Source: Sympetrum striolatum
Lineage: Eukaryota > Arthropoda > Insecta > Odonata > Libellulidae
Length of the DNA: 64,000 nucleotides
NCBI GenBank assembly: GCA_947579665.1
Contig: OX388352.1
Span: 37,938,216 to 38,002,215, forward strand
Direction: 5' to 3'
Positions 24,196 to 36,400 of the stretch are shown in pieces (position 1 is the first letter of the stretch; each line of letters starts with the position of its first letter). A program made the position numbers and the translations under genes. The notes below the pieces were generated by a model. The model did not search any database, was not told the DNA's origin, and saw only the letters and a program-made list of their open reading frames with translations.

Positions 24196-25394
24196 GGATG
24201 GACCTTAGTGGGATCCTTGCCTTCAATATCGACGGAAGCTTTTTGATAAATTTATCACTACCGATTTCGGGGAGGGGATAGCTGATATTGTTATCCCAGT
24301 TTTAAACTTTCATGATCTTCGGGAAAAAACAAAAAACGATACAATTACAAGCGACCAGTTGTTCCTACGAATATCCTGCATCCAGTTGGAAATGTAGCTT
24401 TTTTGGCAGCACCAAATAGCTCACCTGCATTCTTTTCGGGAGTGTTGTATTAACTTTTTAGCATATATCCTGTGTTGGGTTTAAAAGTTTAAAACTTATT
24501 CAGACGCAATTTAAATGCGTGCTAAAATAATTTTAAAAGGGAATTTTAAGCGCTTCTCGATGTATACATTAGCATTAAAAAAAATTAAAGGGCACTAAGA
24601 AAAATTTATTTATTTAATGTAATCGCAACCTAATCATATGATTACTAGATGGCAATGGTCGAGAGGGATATAGTGAGACAAAACACAATCCGCCCAGGAT
24701 TCGCAATTTCTATTATGTAATTCGATGATTAAATCTCTTCATTGCGATTGCACATATTCAATTCATTTATCCATGCTTTACGCACAAGAAAACGTATGAA
24801 TGGATGAAGTTAATTACTCGTTTAATCATGGATATCATTCTTATTTAAGCAGAGAATGACTATAGGCGATTGAAGATTGGATGAAAGTTGTTAAAAGTAT
24901 AGCATATAGATTAATGTTTTATAACAACTCGTCTTTTTGGTTACATTGTCAGTATTTTGATAAGGATAGGTATATTTTGGGATGATATGAAGTATTTTGG
25001 ACTGACAGATTAAATTCCAAATATATCAGGGCTCTATGTGGCACTTTCATCTATTTTAAACGTGTACAAGCTGGATTTTTCCTTTGTTTAATTGCGCATG
25101 GTACATAGATATATCATATCAATGTAGAACTCCCACTCGATAAATTTCCCTCCTTTACTTATGCACCAAAGAGATCGTAGAATCAGAAATTCATGTATCA
25201 TTATCCGGTAACACGATTTGGATATTAAATTAACTTTTCCGTTTTAAAAGATATTGTGCTATTGGCTATTTGAATTTATTTCACCGCAATTCTCCGTCAT
25301 GCGCAGAACCCGAAATAACACTATTCCAACAAAAATCATCTCCTAATGGTCTTCGTGACGCATATACTAATTTACATCTGATTCAAATTGAATC

Positions 25395-25720
25395 AGTTAG
25401 AGTCCACGGTTGCTGAGTGTGTAGAGCATTCACCGTTGGTAGCGGTCCCATCTTCAATTCTCGGAGAGAATAAGTAAGGTAGTAGAAAGATTTAGTTTCC
25501 GTAAATATTTTAAATTAAGTCTATAGCAAATCGAGTTCATTTAGTAACTCATAGCGAAAACCAATATTTAGCGTTATATCTAGGCTCATACTACATAAAA
25601 TGTATGTCAATTTTCTCCGTGTTAAGTTTTTAGATCAAGAATCAGTTGGGACATTCGTATTACCTCAAGCTAGCCGTAATGGTGATCCACAAATAGGAGT
25701 GTATCGACGTAGAGATTGTG
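25395..25720 (+). repeat. tRNA-derived SINE, copy in unit 2 flank
   Basis: A GGTTGCTGAGTGTGTAGAGC segment (A-box-like) is followed about 35 bases later by a GGTCCCATCTTCAATTC segment (degenerate B box), then a tail with AGTTGGGACATTCGTATTAC and GGTGATCCACAAATAGGA. Copies occur at 26,768 and 62,012. It is recognised from the RNA polymerase III box order and the three-copy alignment. Confidence 0.6.
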
Positions 25721-26060
25721 TAAAACCCCACATCTATAAATTCACATTCTCAAAACTTAAATAAATCCAATAGATCGTAATAAGCATAGCATTAATACTT
25801 CCTATTGGTAGTCCAAATTCCAGCCTAATTTTATGAATGATCGACGTAATTTATAAATTCTGTGTTCTCTTAAACCCTCTAAAATAATTCCTTTTTTCCT
25901 ACCCTGGCAACCCATTTAGGCCTCTTTTGTAGTCACGCATCAACAGCGCAACTCATTCCGTCCTTTTTCCTCCAGAAGCACGTTCAGTTGTCCTACGTCA
26001 TATAGCCACCTACATTATTTTAATATCCTTCTTAAAATTTGCTTCAACTAATTTCGAATT

Positions 26061-26222
26061 GTTTCCACACGTGGCGAATTTAATTTTTAGTTGATAGTCT
26101 ATACGTGTAGTAAATTTAATCTTAAATAAATTATCTCCATATGTGTTAAATTTTAACTTTAAATGTCTCCACGTGTAGTAAATTTACGCTTAAATATTTG
26201 TCTACACGTGTTGTAAGTAAAT
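26061..26222. repeat. minisatellite of ~32-36 bp units with CACGTG
   Basis: About five degenerate copies of a unit close to TCTCCACGTGTGGTAAATTT plus an AT-rich remainder. CACGTG, the palindromic E box, occurs in three of them. The homologous array at 62,938-63,185 has about seven copies. Confidence 0.75.
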
Positions 26223-26767
26223 CCAATTCTACCATATATTTCACCAAATTGGAGAAAACTAAATCTGAATTTGAACAATTCAGCTTGCTACACCCGTTCT
26301 CCTTAATAATATCCGATGGATAAGAATCAGGGTATTGATCATTGTGGATTTTCTATCTACTTATAATAATATTTAAAATTTATACTAAAACTAACTTCAA
26401 AGTGTTACAAAAAGTTCCTTTGAAGGAATTACTTCAAACTGGATCAATAAAATATTTTTTTCATTTGAAAAATCCTTACATTTTGTTCATTTGAAAAGGT
26501 GGAGGGATATATAGGACACCTAGAATAGGTTACGGAATAATCCAGTCCCACTTGTAACTCAACCTTATACAATATAAAATCAATTTCACGGATCAGACTT
26601 TATAACGGAATAATTCAATCCTTTATGAAATACATTTATCCCCTCTACTATATAGACTTATATACCGTGATTTCCCTAGATAAGGAGAACATTACATCAC
26701 TTTTTTCTAGCTAAATTCACTTCCCCATTGTCCAATTTACAAATAATCTGCTTTCAATAGCGTCAGT

Positions 26768-27050
26768 TTGGCTGCAAGGTTGCTGAGTGGGTAGAGCGTT
26801 TGCCTTTGATAGAGGTCGCGGTATCAATTCTTGGTGAAGACACGAGTAAAATAAAACAGAAACGCTTGTTATTTTTCCTTACCACCTATTTTTTGTGGTT
26901 AGATCTTGGACGGAAACTCATCAAATGTATGGCTATTCATCCGTATTTAGTGTTAAGCGCCATCGGTTGCATTCCAGAATTTTATCAGCTGGGACTTTCG
27001 TGTTAGCTCACGCTAGCAGTAACGATGATCCGCCAATAGGATTGTTCCGA
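26768..27050 (+). repeat. tRNA-derived SINE, second copy in unit 2 flank
   Basis: It matches the SINE at 25,395 in the A-box segment (GGTTGCTGAGTGGGTAGAGC) and in the tail (CAGCTGGGACTTTCGTGTTA ... GATGATCCGCCAATAGGA). The middle has diverged. It is a separate insertion rather than part of the unit duplication, because unit 2 carries both. Confidence 0.55.
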
Positions 27051-27839
27051 TAAACTTACTGATTATTTTTGAAAACAAATAAAATCACTGTGATGCGTTG
27101 CAGCATTGGAACAATTCTGCTTGCAACACTAATTTCCCTGATTAAAATTCGATGGATTAGAGCCTTGGCATCAATCAGGGTGGACTTTCCATCCTCGTTT
27201 ATCATTTTCCGTTGCATCTATTGAACTAATAAATACTGATATAACATGCTGTTGGAGTAATAAAACTCAGACGTTTTTGAACTAGCATAATGCCCGCTTT
27301 CATTTGATTCTACTGATACATGTCATATCATTTATACAAAGATATACCTCATTTCAATAATATCGCATCTATTCAAACACACTGGATAAAGTGAAGCACC
27401 TAAGAAAAGCTCTTCCGAAAAACTAATCAGGCACCAGTTATCATCCATTTTGAGAGGTTAATATTTATTTTACGAAAATAAAACTACTTTATCCAAACAA
27501 AATATATAGAGAAATTTTGCATGGCCTAAACCTACAAAAAATTTCCAAAATGTAGGAGAATTGGAGGAATTAAATTATTACTTAAATCCTTAAATATATT
27601 TATAATACATGAATTTCTATAAATCATATTCTTCCAGTAAGGGAGGGAAATATTAACAGTGATACTTCTAAATAAGTTTAATTATATGAGATTTACTCAA
27701 TAACTTAATATAATGACTCACTTATATTATTCACGATTTAAACCGCGTTTGCGTACACGTGGAAGGAAAGAAAGGAAAAGAATGACATGGTCGTTATTGA
27801 GACACCCAAAAATCATCAGGTGATATTTCTACAGCAATG

Positions 27840-28058
27840 ACTTCCGAATGAGCTCGAATCCATTCTTTACAATTCTTGGAAACCCTTCACCGAACGCGCG
27901 TGTGTACGCATATGACCCGCGTATGAAATCAGTCGATCGCCTGTCACCGCGCTTTTCTTAACCGTAGTTATTAAAACGGAATCACGTACTTTTGAAGGGG
28001 GTAAGAACAATCGAGAACAGTGTAGCTGTTACTGCGGAAGAAGGAAGACGTTCTCAAG
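27840..28058 (+). promoter_or_regulatory. conserved promoter-proximal block of gene 2
   Basis: Sequence just upstream of exon 1 is conserved in all four units. Examples are ATTCTTGGAAA (27,872 here; 45,197 in unit 3), ATGACCCGCGTATGAAATCA (27,910; unit 3 ATGACGCGTATACGAAATTA) and CCGTAGTTATTAAAA (27,961; unit 4 CCGTAGTAATAAAA). Conservation in the two units with dead genes also fits plain recent duplication, so regulatory function is an inference. Confidence 0.45.
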
Positions 28059-31000
28059 ATGGTGTTCAAGGTACGTTTTCCATTTCTACCTTTGTGATTA
28101 TTAGTAATTACATATTGTTAGGCCATTAGGGACTACGATATATCTTGAGTAACTATATCATTGTCTATGTCTATGTCTATGTCTATGTCTATGTAAGAAC
28201 CCTGCAAGCCGCCTTTCGGCGTGTGGCAGGGGGTGCAAGCACCTTGACTCTATTTTCCTAAACGGTTGCTTTCGCGTATACTTCGCGGAAAAAATGAATT
28301 TTTGAAACGATTCGTTTTAGCATCTATTTCCCTAATCTTTCGGGCAGTATCAGCACGGCCCATATAACAGGGGGGTCGCATTATATCGGTTACATCATCT
28401 GAAAACGTAATTTCTCTGAACTTATTTAATAAATTTATCCTTTGAATTTTTCTTCTATCTTCTAATGATTCCCATCCCGCGTCCTGTAACATCTGAGTGA
28501 CACTCGCTGTTTTTTCGTAGCAATTCTTTACAAATCGTATCGCCTTCCGTTGTGTTTTTTCTAAATCCCGAATATGACATGTCTCGGCGGGGTCCCATAC
28601 ACTACATGCATACTCAAGGTGAGGCCTAACTAACGCTAAGTAACATCGCTTGCGAACCTTTTCTTCGCTCCTACCGACTATTCTTTTAACGAATCCGAGT
28701 TTCTTAAGTGCTTTTCCACATATATTTCGGGTGTGGGCACTCCATGATAGATTATTCGTGAGAGTTACTCCAAGATACTTTACCGATTCTACTGACATCA
28801 GGTTTACCCCTCGGAGACTATAAGAATAATCATTTTTTATAGATTTACTTTCGAAGAAGTTAACTACCGAACACTTTTCTACATTAAGCTCTAATTGCCA
28901 ATCATCGCACCAATTCATAATTCTATCTAAGTCGTTCGAAAGGGTAAATCTATCCTCTGAACTAACTATTTCCCTGTAAATGACTGTGTCGTCTGCGAAT
29001 ATCCTAACATTGCTTTCAATGTGATTGCTGAGGTCGTTGATGTATCAACATATCATTAATGATTATGTTTGTTTCAGATGCAGTTACTTCCTCTCTTGGC
29101 TCTAATATTGGCGATATTGGCCACTAATATAACTATAGGATCAAGTAAGGATAATTTCATTAATTTATATTTTAATCTCGTAACTATTAAATTAAGATAC
29201 GATAACTTATTTAAAACTATTATTTTTGTAGTAAATTTTTACAATAAACAAGCTACAAGTAGTGTTTTAGGTCAAATCATATTCAAAATAATTCAGATAA
29301 CAGTTTTTATTATTTTCTCCATATACATAGTATAGAGAAAGTATTTTTCTCATGAAAAAAAACGACTTCGAGATTTCAACGGAAATGCATGTTTTGGGGT
29401 CCCTAGAACACGTTTTGACCATTTTCGGAATGATTTATGTGTGTATGTGTGTCTGTGTTTGTGGGCGCTCTAACTTAAAAACTGTTAGTCGTATCAATAC
29501 CAAACTTCATATATTGCACTGTGGTTGGTGCTGTCAGAGTTGATTAGTTTTTGGCGTAAATCGGTTCACCGAAAGTTGAGCTTTATTCGTCGAAGCATAT
29601 ATCCGGTTTTCAAAATATCTCCATTAATATGATTTATTGGTATATATTATTATTTACAAAAGTTTTAGAAAATAGTATTTACTATAACTTTTGTATTTAA
29701 CATATTTTTAGTATCACTGATTGCTTAGGAGTTAATCATGAAATACTGGTAAACTGGAAGTTGCTGATTATGTACTTTGTGAGCGTTCTGGGCGCTATGG
29801 GCGGAAGACCAATTTCATCGTTTTTCATCGAACATGTCCCGAAAAACAATATTTATAATATTTGTGACGTAAAAGATAATATGATATAAATTAATCACTA
29901 ATATTCCAAGTTTAGATTAAATAAAGAGTTCTAAAATACTGTCCTAGATAAATATTTATATCTTATATATGGAGAAAGTCATGTGCTGGCCACATCAGAT
30001 TTTTTTAAATAATGATGATATTTTATGAATCTTATATCCGCTTTTCAGAAATAACAATGTACTCTCGGGAGTCCCAGAAGTCCCAGGAGGGAAACCTAGC
30101 GGAATACAATTCTGAGATTAACAACGACATTCAGCCTGATAAGGAAATCTGCCATGTAGAAGGCCCTACCTACAATTTCAAAAAGAACGGTAAAGCCGGG
30201 ATCCAAAGGAATGAGCAGGAAAAAGGTCAGTGCTAAACTTTCAATCCATTCGAAAGAAATATCATTCAGATAATTTTGATCGAGATGCTTCCTCTTACTC
30301 ATATTAACCAGGTGAACATTTTCTTATTCATCATTACTGATTTCAGGCTGCATTTCGCATGAATTCCGTCAGGATGATAATAGTTTGGAAGTGATTCAGA
30401 AAAGTGGGTCGGAGTTTCAATATCCTGATCGTGGTAAGATTATTAACATCTTAAAATCATATTTAGTGATCTCTTATTTACTCTTTCAATTTTACATTTC
30501 AAGAAAAATACATTTATTATAAGTTTTATAGAGCACTCAATGTAGATGTTTAAACCTAGGCTAATTTCGACCAAAGCCCATGCCTTGACCGAATCACTTT
30601 CGGTAACAAGACCACATTGGTTTTCTGTTAATATCAAAACGGTAATTTTATACTCAAAAGGGTGAATCTCAGAAAATTGGAACACAATTATATTGTAGTT
30701 TTCAATAGCTCTCTTGCGTTGAGCAATGAGCAGACTGGTTGGCTAAAGTTCTGCTGATATACACGAAATAATTTGCTATTACATTATATGCGATGTATAT
30801 TTTAACTTAATTCTTGCATAGTAGTCGCGTAAAATTTTAAAAGTTATATCAATCAAGACGTTTCGGAGGATTTCTGGCAGTTTTATTCTAACATTATTCA
30901 TTTCGTAAGAATTGCAGAGTTCAAACTTGGAGATTTTAATTCTCTGTCTTAACAAATTGATATCCATTATTAACAGTTTTTGATGAAGTAAGATGGTGAA

Positions 31001-33018
31001 AATCAAAGGTGACGCGTAAAATTCAAACATTTTTCGCAGTTGATTATGTCGATAACGCCTTTCGGTGGAATTCTGTCAATGTTCATACTATTCCTTTCGT
31101 ACGTATTTCAGAAATGAAACCGTAATGTTTACTGTTAAATTTAATGTGAATATTAGCTTGAAACCTTAGGTGGTGACTAAAATCGTTATTCGTTCTTCGA
31201 AGTAAAAATTTTCCAGGAATTTCAGGTCTTATTGTTTGAGTTCATTGGAGTAAGTACGTGCTAAGTATACTAATTATCCTTACTCAAACGTTTTGTAGCT
31301 ACGGTATAATCATACCTAAGTATTCGCAATCGAACACCTCATCTACGAAATGGTAATAGAAATATGGATTATTTCAGATTCTTTCAAATTTGACTTTCCT
31401 CGACATGACGGGGAGGGGGTGTATTTAATATTGGACTGGAAAAGTATTTCTCACAATGACAATCCTGAATACGGTAAGATATAATATGACTTTTTAACCA
31501 TTCTCTATGTGAACGAAAATTTTAATCAATGTGATACTTTCTGACGGATCATCAGATATATTTCTTGTATCTGATAATCATCAGATACAAGAAATAGTTG
31601 AAATGAACACTGATGTCACTTTCTCAAAATAAATTCCAATATCTTCATCTAATGTACTTTCTATGGTCAGATTTGATTGATGTATTCATTTTGATAAAGG
31701 CCAAAACAGGAATCTTAATCCTATTTGACTTCAAAATGTAATCTATAACATAAAAAGCTATTTTATTCTATTTTTCAATCTCTAAGCCAAGAACTAGCAG
31801 CTGTAATAAGGCGTAAATATATTTACTCTTAACGTACCATCTAGAAGGGCATTAAGAATGAAAAATAATGGGCTAAAAAAATTGAGCACTATCCAATAAA
31901 AATGATCCTTTAGTAGTACTGACCGACTGACTGTAAATTCTCCAAATATATATTTCACATTCTAGCGTTACCGAGGAATCGAGAAACCTCTGCAGGTGTT
32001 AAGAAGTGGATGGTCCATGACGGAATAATAAAAGGACAAAAAAAAATTCCAGGCGGCCCTTTCTGCTCCAAAAACAGGCTCTGCAACTGCCGGGACGACG
32101 TTTGCTATTGCTGTGTTGGGACGTCGTTTTCACTACCAAAGAACTCCAACCGTAATATCTGCATGAAATTGAAATTAAATGAGAACGCTATAATTGTGGA
32201 TATCAATCTCAACGGCGAGTTGATGTACCAGAAAATAACGATAGGTAATTTTAACGACAAATTCAAGCAAATTCACGTTATAAATATCTTACTCAAAATT
32301 TATATGAATCACCTTCACCCTGCCCTTTTCAATTCATTTATGGGCCACATGCACAACTTTTGAACAGAAAAATGAGCTAAATTTTAATGTAATTTTGGAA
32401 GGTGTGACTAACTTAACGAAAGAAATGATAGAAACTTAGAAAATTAGTACATCTCTATTTGTTTGAAAATGTAATTCAAAAGAATAATGTATACTATCAT
32501 TAAAAGAAATAACTTCTTGATATGACATAATTTTAAGGAAGATGTAAATTCTTTTCATTGTCACATGTAATTGACATTCAAATCGTAATATTGTCAACGA
32601 TGGACTGATGTTAAAGATTCTTTTGTATTTTCTCTGTTTGAAAGGTGACAACTCCAACACAGTTTGCGTTACTCCATTCTGGACTCCATTTGAGAAGATT
32701 TGTGTGGCTCTTGTAGATCCTTTTCTCTTTGAAAAGGAGGTCTACGCTTGCATTGAGGTTTATCGACTCTGCGATCAAGTCCCAATTCTCCATAAACAAA
32801 TCGACTGTATTGGCTTGGGGCCCTATGATTTCTTAAATGCCATTCCGGATGCATATGAAGGTATTCCTGCTGTAGAGTACGCCAATCAAACACTAAAAAT
32901 GATGGTCCTGGATTTTGGAGTGGGAGAGGAGGACGACGCTGGTGCTCCAGGAAACTTCCTGAAAAATCCATTGTTCCTGACTCGAGTGAAAAGGGTTAAA
33001 TATGTAATTCTCAATTAA
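28059..33018 (+). CDS. secreted DUF4773-type cysteine-rich protein, gene 2
   Basis: Seven exons are inferred: 28,059-28,070; 29,078-29,144; 30,049-30,225; 30,347-30,433; 31,378-31,473; 31,966-32,244; 32,645-33,018. All junctions are GT/AG and joining keeps one frame of 363 codons plus TAA. Exon 2 encodes a signal peptide (MQLLPLLALILAILATNITIG). Exons 3-4 are module 1 (Cys61 and Cys87 kept, the central CC replaced by Phe-Lys). The exon 6 product is half of module 2 with its leading Gly-Cys changed to Asp-Ser. Exon 7 carries the intact N-terminal half of DUF4773 (C186-x8-CC-x15-C) with CNCRDDVCYCC, and exon 8 the C-terminal half (VCVTP, EKICVAL, IDCIGLGP). Exon 5 is not found; because flanking introns are all phase 1, skipping it keeps the frame. 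The end reads LTRVKRV plus seven extra residues past the stop used in gene 3. Function is unknown; secretion is predicted. A LINE interrupts intron 1. Confidence 0.85.
28163..29049 (-). mobile_element. 5'-truncated LINE (family A) in gene 2 intron 1, antisense
   Basis: The insertion is bounded by a target-site duplication ATATCATT at 28,155-28,162 and 29,050-29,057. On the minus strand the frame is open from the truncated 5' end down to 28,250. It encodes the C-terminal part of a reverse transcriptase with the catalytic FADD motif (28,988-28,999), then a thumb-like region with YLGVTL, RPHLEYACSVWDP and RKAIRFVKNCY, typical of CR1/Jockey-type elements. The element's 3' end is GC-rich and followed by a tail of repeated CATAGA hexamers (28,163-28,195, reverse strand). 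Open frame, visible duplication and tail suggest a fairly recent insertion. A second copy lies in unit 3. Confidence 0.9.
29335..29620. repeat. probable interspersed repeat in gene 2 intron 2
   Basis: The segment has TGTGTGTATGTGTGTCTGTG followed by GGGCGCTCTAACTTAAAAAC and CTGTTAGTCGTATCAATACC. This GT-rich, moderate-GC composition differs from the intron around it, and similar phrases are common in arthropod interspersed repeats as I recall them. It has no coding content and its boundaries are uncertain. Confidence 0.3.
31560..31595. repeat. perfect 16-bp inverted repeat, 4-base loop
   Basis: ATTTCTTGTATCTGAT (31,560-31,575) is followed by AATC and its exact reverse complement (31,580-31,595). 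It lies in the intron after exon 6 of gene 2. The counterpart intron of gene 3 does not show it. Confidence 0.8.
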
Positions 33019-33451
33019 AAGTTGAGAAGAACATATTCGTAAAAGCATTTATACCTATAAAATAGTAATTTGGAGAGGTGCACAAATATATTGCGAGGGT
33101 TTTCTTCTTTACTAACAAAATTGAATTTCAGTTGAGTCAATAATTATAATTAATTTTACTAACTTCTTTTAGGGGTATAATTTTTACTCAGTGTTCTTTG
33201 TGAACGGGTAGTTTCATCTGTGTGGTAAAACTGACCGTAATAGGTTTTGGTTTTTTATGCATCAGGAGTATGCATATCGCCCTGAAATTTTTACTACCAT
33301 AAGTCTAACATATCATTGAAGATTTCAGATTTTTGTTCGTGAAGGAAATCCTCTATAATTATTCTTCATTTTCTAACGTTCAATTATGAGAAATATGTAT
33401 CTCATACATTATTAAAGATGAAATTTCTTGTAAGTTTTTCTTGTTCGTTCA

Positions 33452-33457
33452 AATAAA
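33452..33457 (+). terminator. polyadenylation signal of gene 2
   Basis: AATAAA lies about 430 bases after the stop codon, followed by a T-rich stretch, at the position homologous to the signals in units 1, 3 and 4. Another AATAAA lies nearby at about 33,520. Confidence 0.55.
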
Positions 33458-33469
33458 TTTGATGTTATT

Positions 33470-36400
33470 TTAGTTCTAACAAGTGAGATTACAACAATGT
33501 AATTTTCCTTTTTAATACAAATAAATTCATTTTTTTCATTCTATCAACCTTTCTTTGACTGGCAACCATTTATTCACCCTTTCATTCAAGCTGCGAGATT
33601 TCACATATCATTCTTAATAATTCTCAATTGTCAAATTAAATGTTTTTTTGCGGTTTTATGTTAACAATTTGGAATGTAATTTCGCATATATTTCAGCCAT
33701 GACATTAATTACAAAGTTCAAGTTTTTACACAGAATAGGTAACTGAATAGTAGATACGTGCGATCCTGATTGCTCTGCTTAAATTTATTGCTCAAAATAT
33801 TTCTCCATAATTTATTTTTACATGTTTTTCAATGTTTCTGCTGAATTAAAATTTAAAGTTATATCACGAATTAAATAAAATATTCTTTAAATAATTCTGG
33901 TGTTACTTAAAAAATAAATTATTGTGAAGCGATGTATTCGATCCATCCTCTTTCATTATTTCCAAAAATCACAGGAAAAAAGGCTTAAAGAAAAAAAATC
34001 GAAATATAGATACACTTTCTAATAAGATTCACTGCAAACAGTCGAAGTTGACCAATTTTTGAGAATAATTTTTGGATGCTTCGGTTTTCTCGTATCATTA
34101 ACCCTTAATTAGTTGCGTCAATAAAGTTACGCAATCAGTCGCGTTAGGTCAATATGAAGCCAAAATTCTCTGAAATTTTAAGACCTCTTACAATGGTAAA
34201 TCATTTCATTACTGTTCGTCAACGATAGTTAAAAAATATAGCTTTTATAATGGTATATCTTTTTCCATTAATTGTTAATTAAATATAATGTTTAAACACG
34301 TACCAAAATTGCAGTAATAGACCAAGGAGTCGCAAACATTTGGAGTATGTATATGAGAGAGTATATTTATCAGATTTCCTTTGGCCAGATTACATTAACT
34401 CACATGTTTTAAAATCCAACTGTTGGAAAATATTAAAAATTGATTCAACCACTTTCGGATAAACGTCAAAATATGGGGCGAAAATGAATTTTCGAATTTT
34501 TTTATGAAACTATCTGTTTAGGGGTTTTTGACCGTAGAAAATCGATTGATATCATTTTCTAAATCGTAAAACTAATCAGTTCTACCAACCTATGAAAATG
34601 TTAATTTTGTTGAATTTTGAATTTGAATGAATTAGGACTGGAAATTATACTCTATGCTAGTTGATATCAATGAACATTTCGAAACCTCTCTCAAGCCTAC
34701 CAACTTCACGAGGTAGGGGTAACAACTGTTAAAAACTAATTCTTCAGAAGTACTTATTGCATAGCTCATTGCTAATATACTGGAATTATAGAAAATGGAT
34801 TTGCTCAGTAAGAATTGCTAAGGTAATGTTTGATCCCTTAGAGCATTTTAAACAATATAGTTACCATGTAGCATTAGAGCATTTTAAACATTATAGTACC
34901 ATCACGAATTTAAAACGAAGGATGAAGTATATTTTTCTGTCAAAATGGTATAACTTAACTTGAATATTTTAGGAAAGGAGTCCATTTCTTTCTTCATAAT
35001 GCATAATGACTTTAAACTCCAAAAACATGGCTACCACCTGCTCTCATAGTTTCATATAGTTAATGCGTAAAACATTTTCAAGAGGGAATTTATTCAGTCC
35101 TTTAACTAACAATTCATAAAAACAATATAGATACAATTGTTAAATTTAAAAAATTATCTACAAAAGAGTTTGTTTATTTTTTTTGCTATATTTTTAACAA
35201 TGTAGGACGTTAAAATATTTATTTAAAATATTTTATTCATAAACTACGTTAAATCAAGGTTTAAATTATCATTTGCTCTGTTCCCACAACTTCATTACAA
35301 GTAATAAACTTCATTATTACCGCACAATTTTCAATTACAATAAAATATGTATATTAATTTTTTACTATTCTCACAGTAATATATAAGTATAATTTTTTTA
35401 ACCATTTTCAAATTGTTATCCAGCTTACTCTACATTAGGTTGGAAAAAAAAGAGATAAGAAAACATATACATGATAAATTTAAACGGAAAATTATTTAAA
35501 CTCAAATATTATATTGTAATGGACTTTGCCTAGATATTATTCCTGTATAATGAGAATTAATCTTATACAAAATATAATGTGAAATATGACATCAATAATA
35601 TATGAGATCATTTTTATCATATTAAAAATGTATCGTTTTTTCACTGTGGTAGCCCCGAATGGAATATGGGTAAAATAATGAAGTTTATTTTTTATTTATT
35701 AGAGAATTGCGATTTTAGAGTGTTTAAACACTTATCCATAATCACACATTTTCACACATAGTTTGAGACGGTGATCTTATGTTGTAATGCATAGAAAGTA
35801 TTGCCAGGAAGACCCGGGATCAATGCCAAATGGTTAACATATCTACCAACATAAATCATATTGGTTGAATTTTCGTAATTCTTTTGGAGTCTTTACCTTG
35901 AAGACAGTCAGTAGACACTTTGTATATGTATGTATATTTATGTTACGCTATATACCATTTGATTGCAGTATGCAAGCATTATTTAATCGTATTATATATA
36001 GACGCTTCTTCGGATATAACTACAGGGAAAACAAATTCTAACCATGTTCATGATGTATCACTGACTTTAAATTTTACAAACGTACTGGCCATAGCGTGGG
36101 ACCGGCTGAAAAATTCAGACTATGACACTAACTGGCATGGGTTTGATGCCAAAAGTGCACTAAATCGTGATTTTTTTATGAGAATGCATTGAGGCGATGT
36201 TCTTAAATCTTTTATATTCTTATATAAATAGCAGGAAAAGATTGATTTTTAAGGCAAGTCTTGTTAGGATAGAAAATTTAAAGTCAGGAAGTTCTCAGAA
36301 GTGGCGAAATTTGCTATGAATGGTGATAAAATGTCACCAAATGCTCATGAGTTCGACGCCAGACGGGTGCTAAATTCTCCTCTTTGAAATGCATTTGGGC

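Larger units (their letters stand above)
15770..24650 (+). repeat. array unit 1 (pseudogene-bearing copy)
   Basis: This is the first copy of a large repeated unit. Landmarks shared with the others: AATGACTATAGG at about 15,777 (also about 24,856 and 51,425); the GGATTTTGGACGA and GGTCGCGATCTTGTT block at 17,980-18,180 (also 52,860-53,050 and, shorter, 37,200-37,440); the promoter-proximal block at 18,540-18,840; relics of the DUF4773-type gene; and the AATAAA region near 23,001. It matches unit 4 along most of its length, interrupted by insertions private to each. A LINE endonuclease fragment (23,878-24,195) interrupts its 3' part relative to unit 4. Confidence 0.8.
24855..33470 (+). repeat. 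array unit 2 (intact gene)
   Basis: The unit starts with the AATGACTATAGG landmark at about 24,856. It continues through a SINE, a conserved CCCATTTAGGCCTCTTTT block (about 25,913; also about 53,300 and 62,787), the CACGTG minisatellite, a TTTCCCTGATTAAAAT block (about 27,130; also about 54,045), the promoter-proximal block and the gene, to AATAAA at 33,452. Confidence 0.75.

Noticed and set aside
31010..31150. Exon 5 of gene 2
   Set aside because: A stretch near 31,040 (AACGCCTTTCGG) weakly resembles the start of gene 3 exon 5, but the CC motif and a phase 1 donor are not found, so it was left out of the gene model.
32611..32971. Two minus-strand ORFs opposite exon 8 of gene 2
   Set aside because: They are antisense shadows of a coding exon supported by splice sites and family cysteines.
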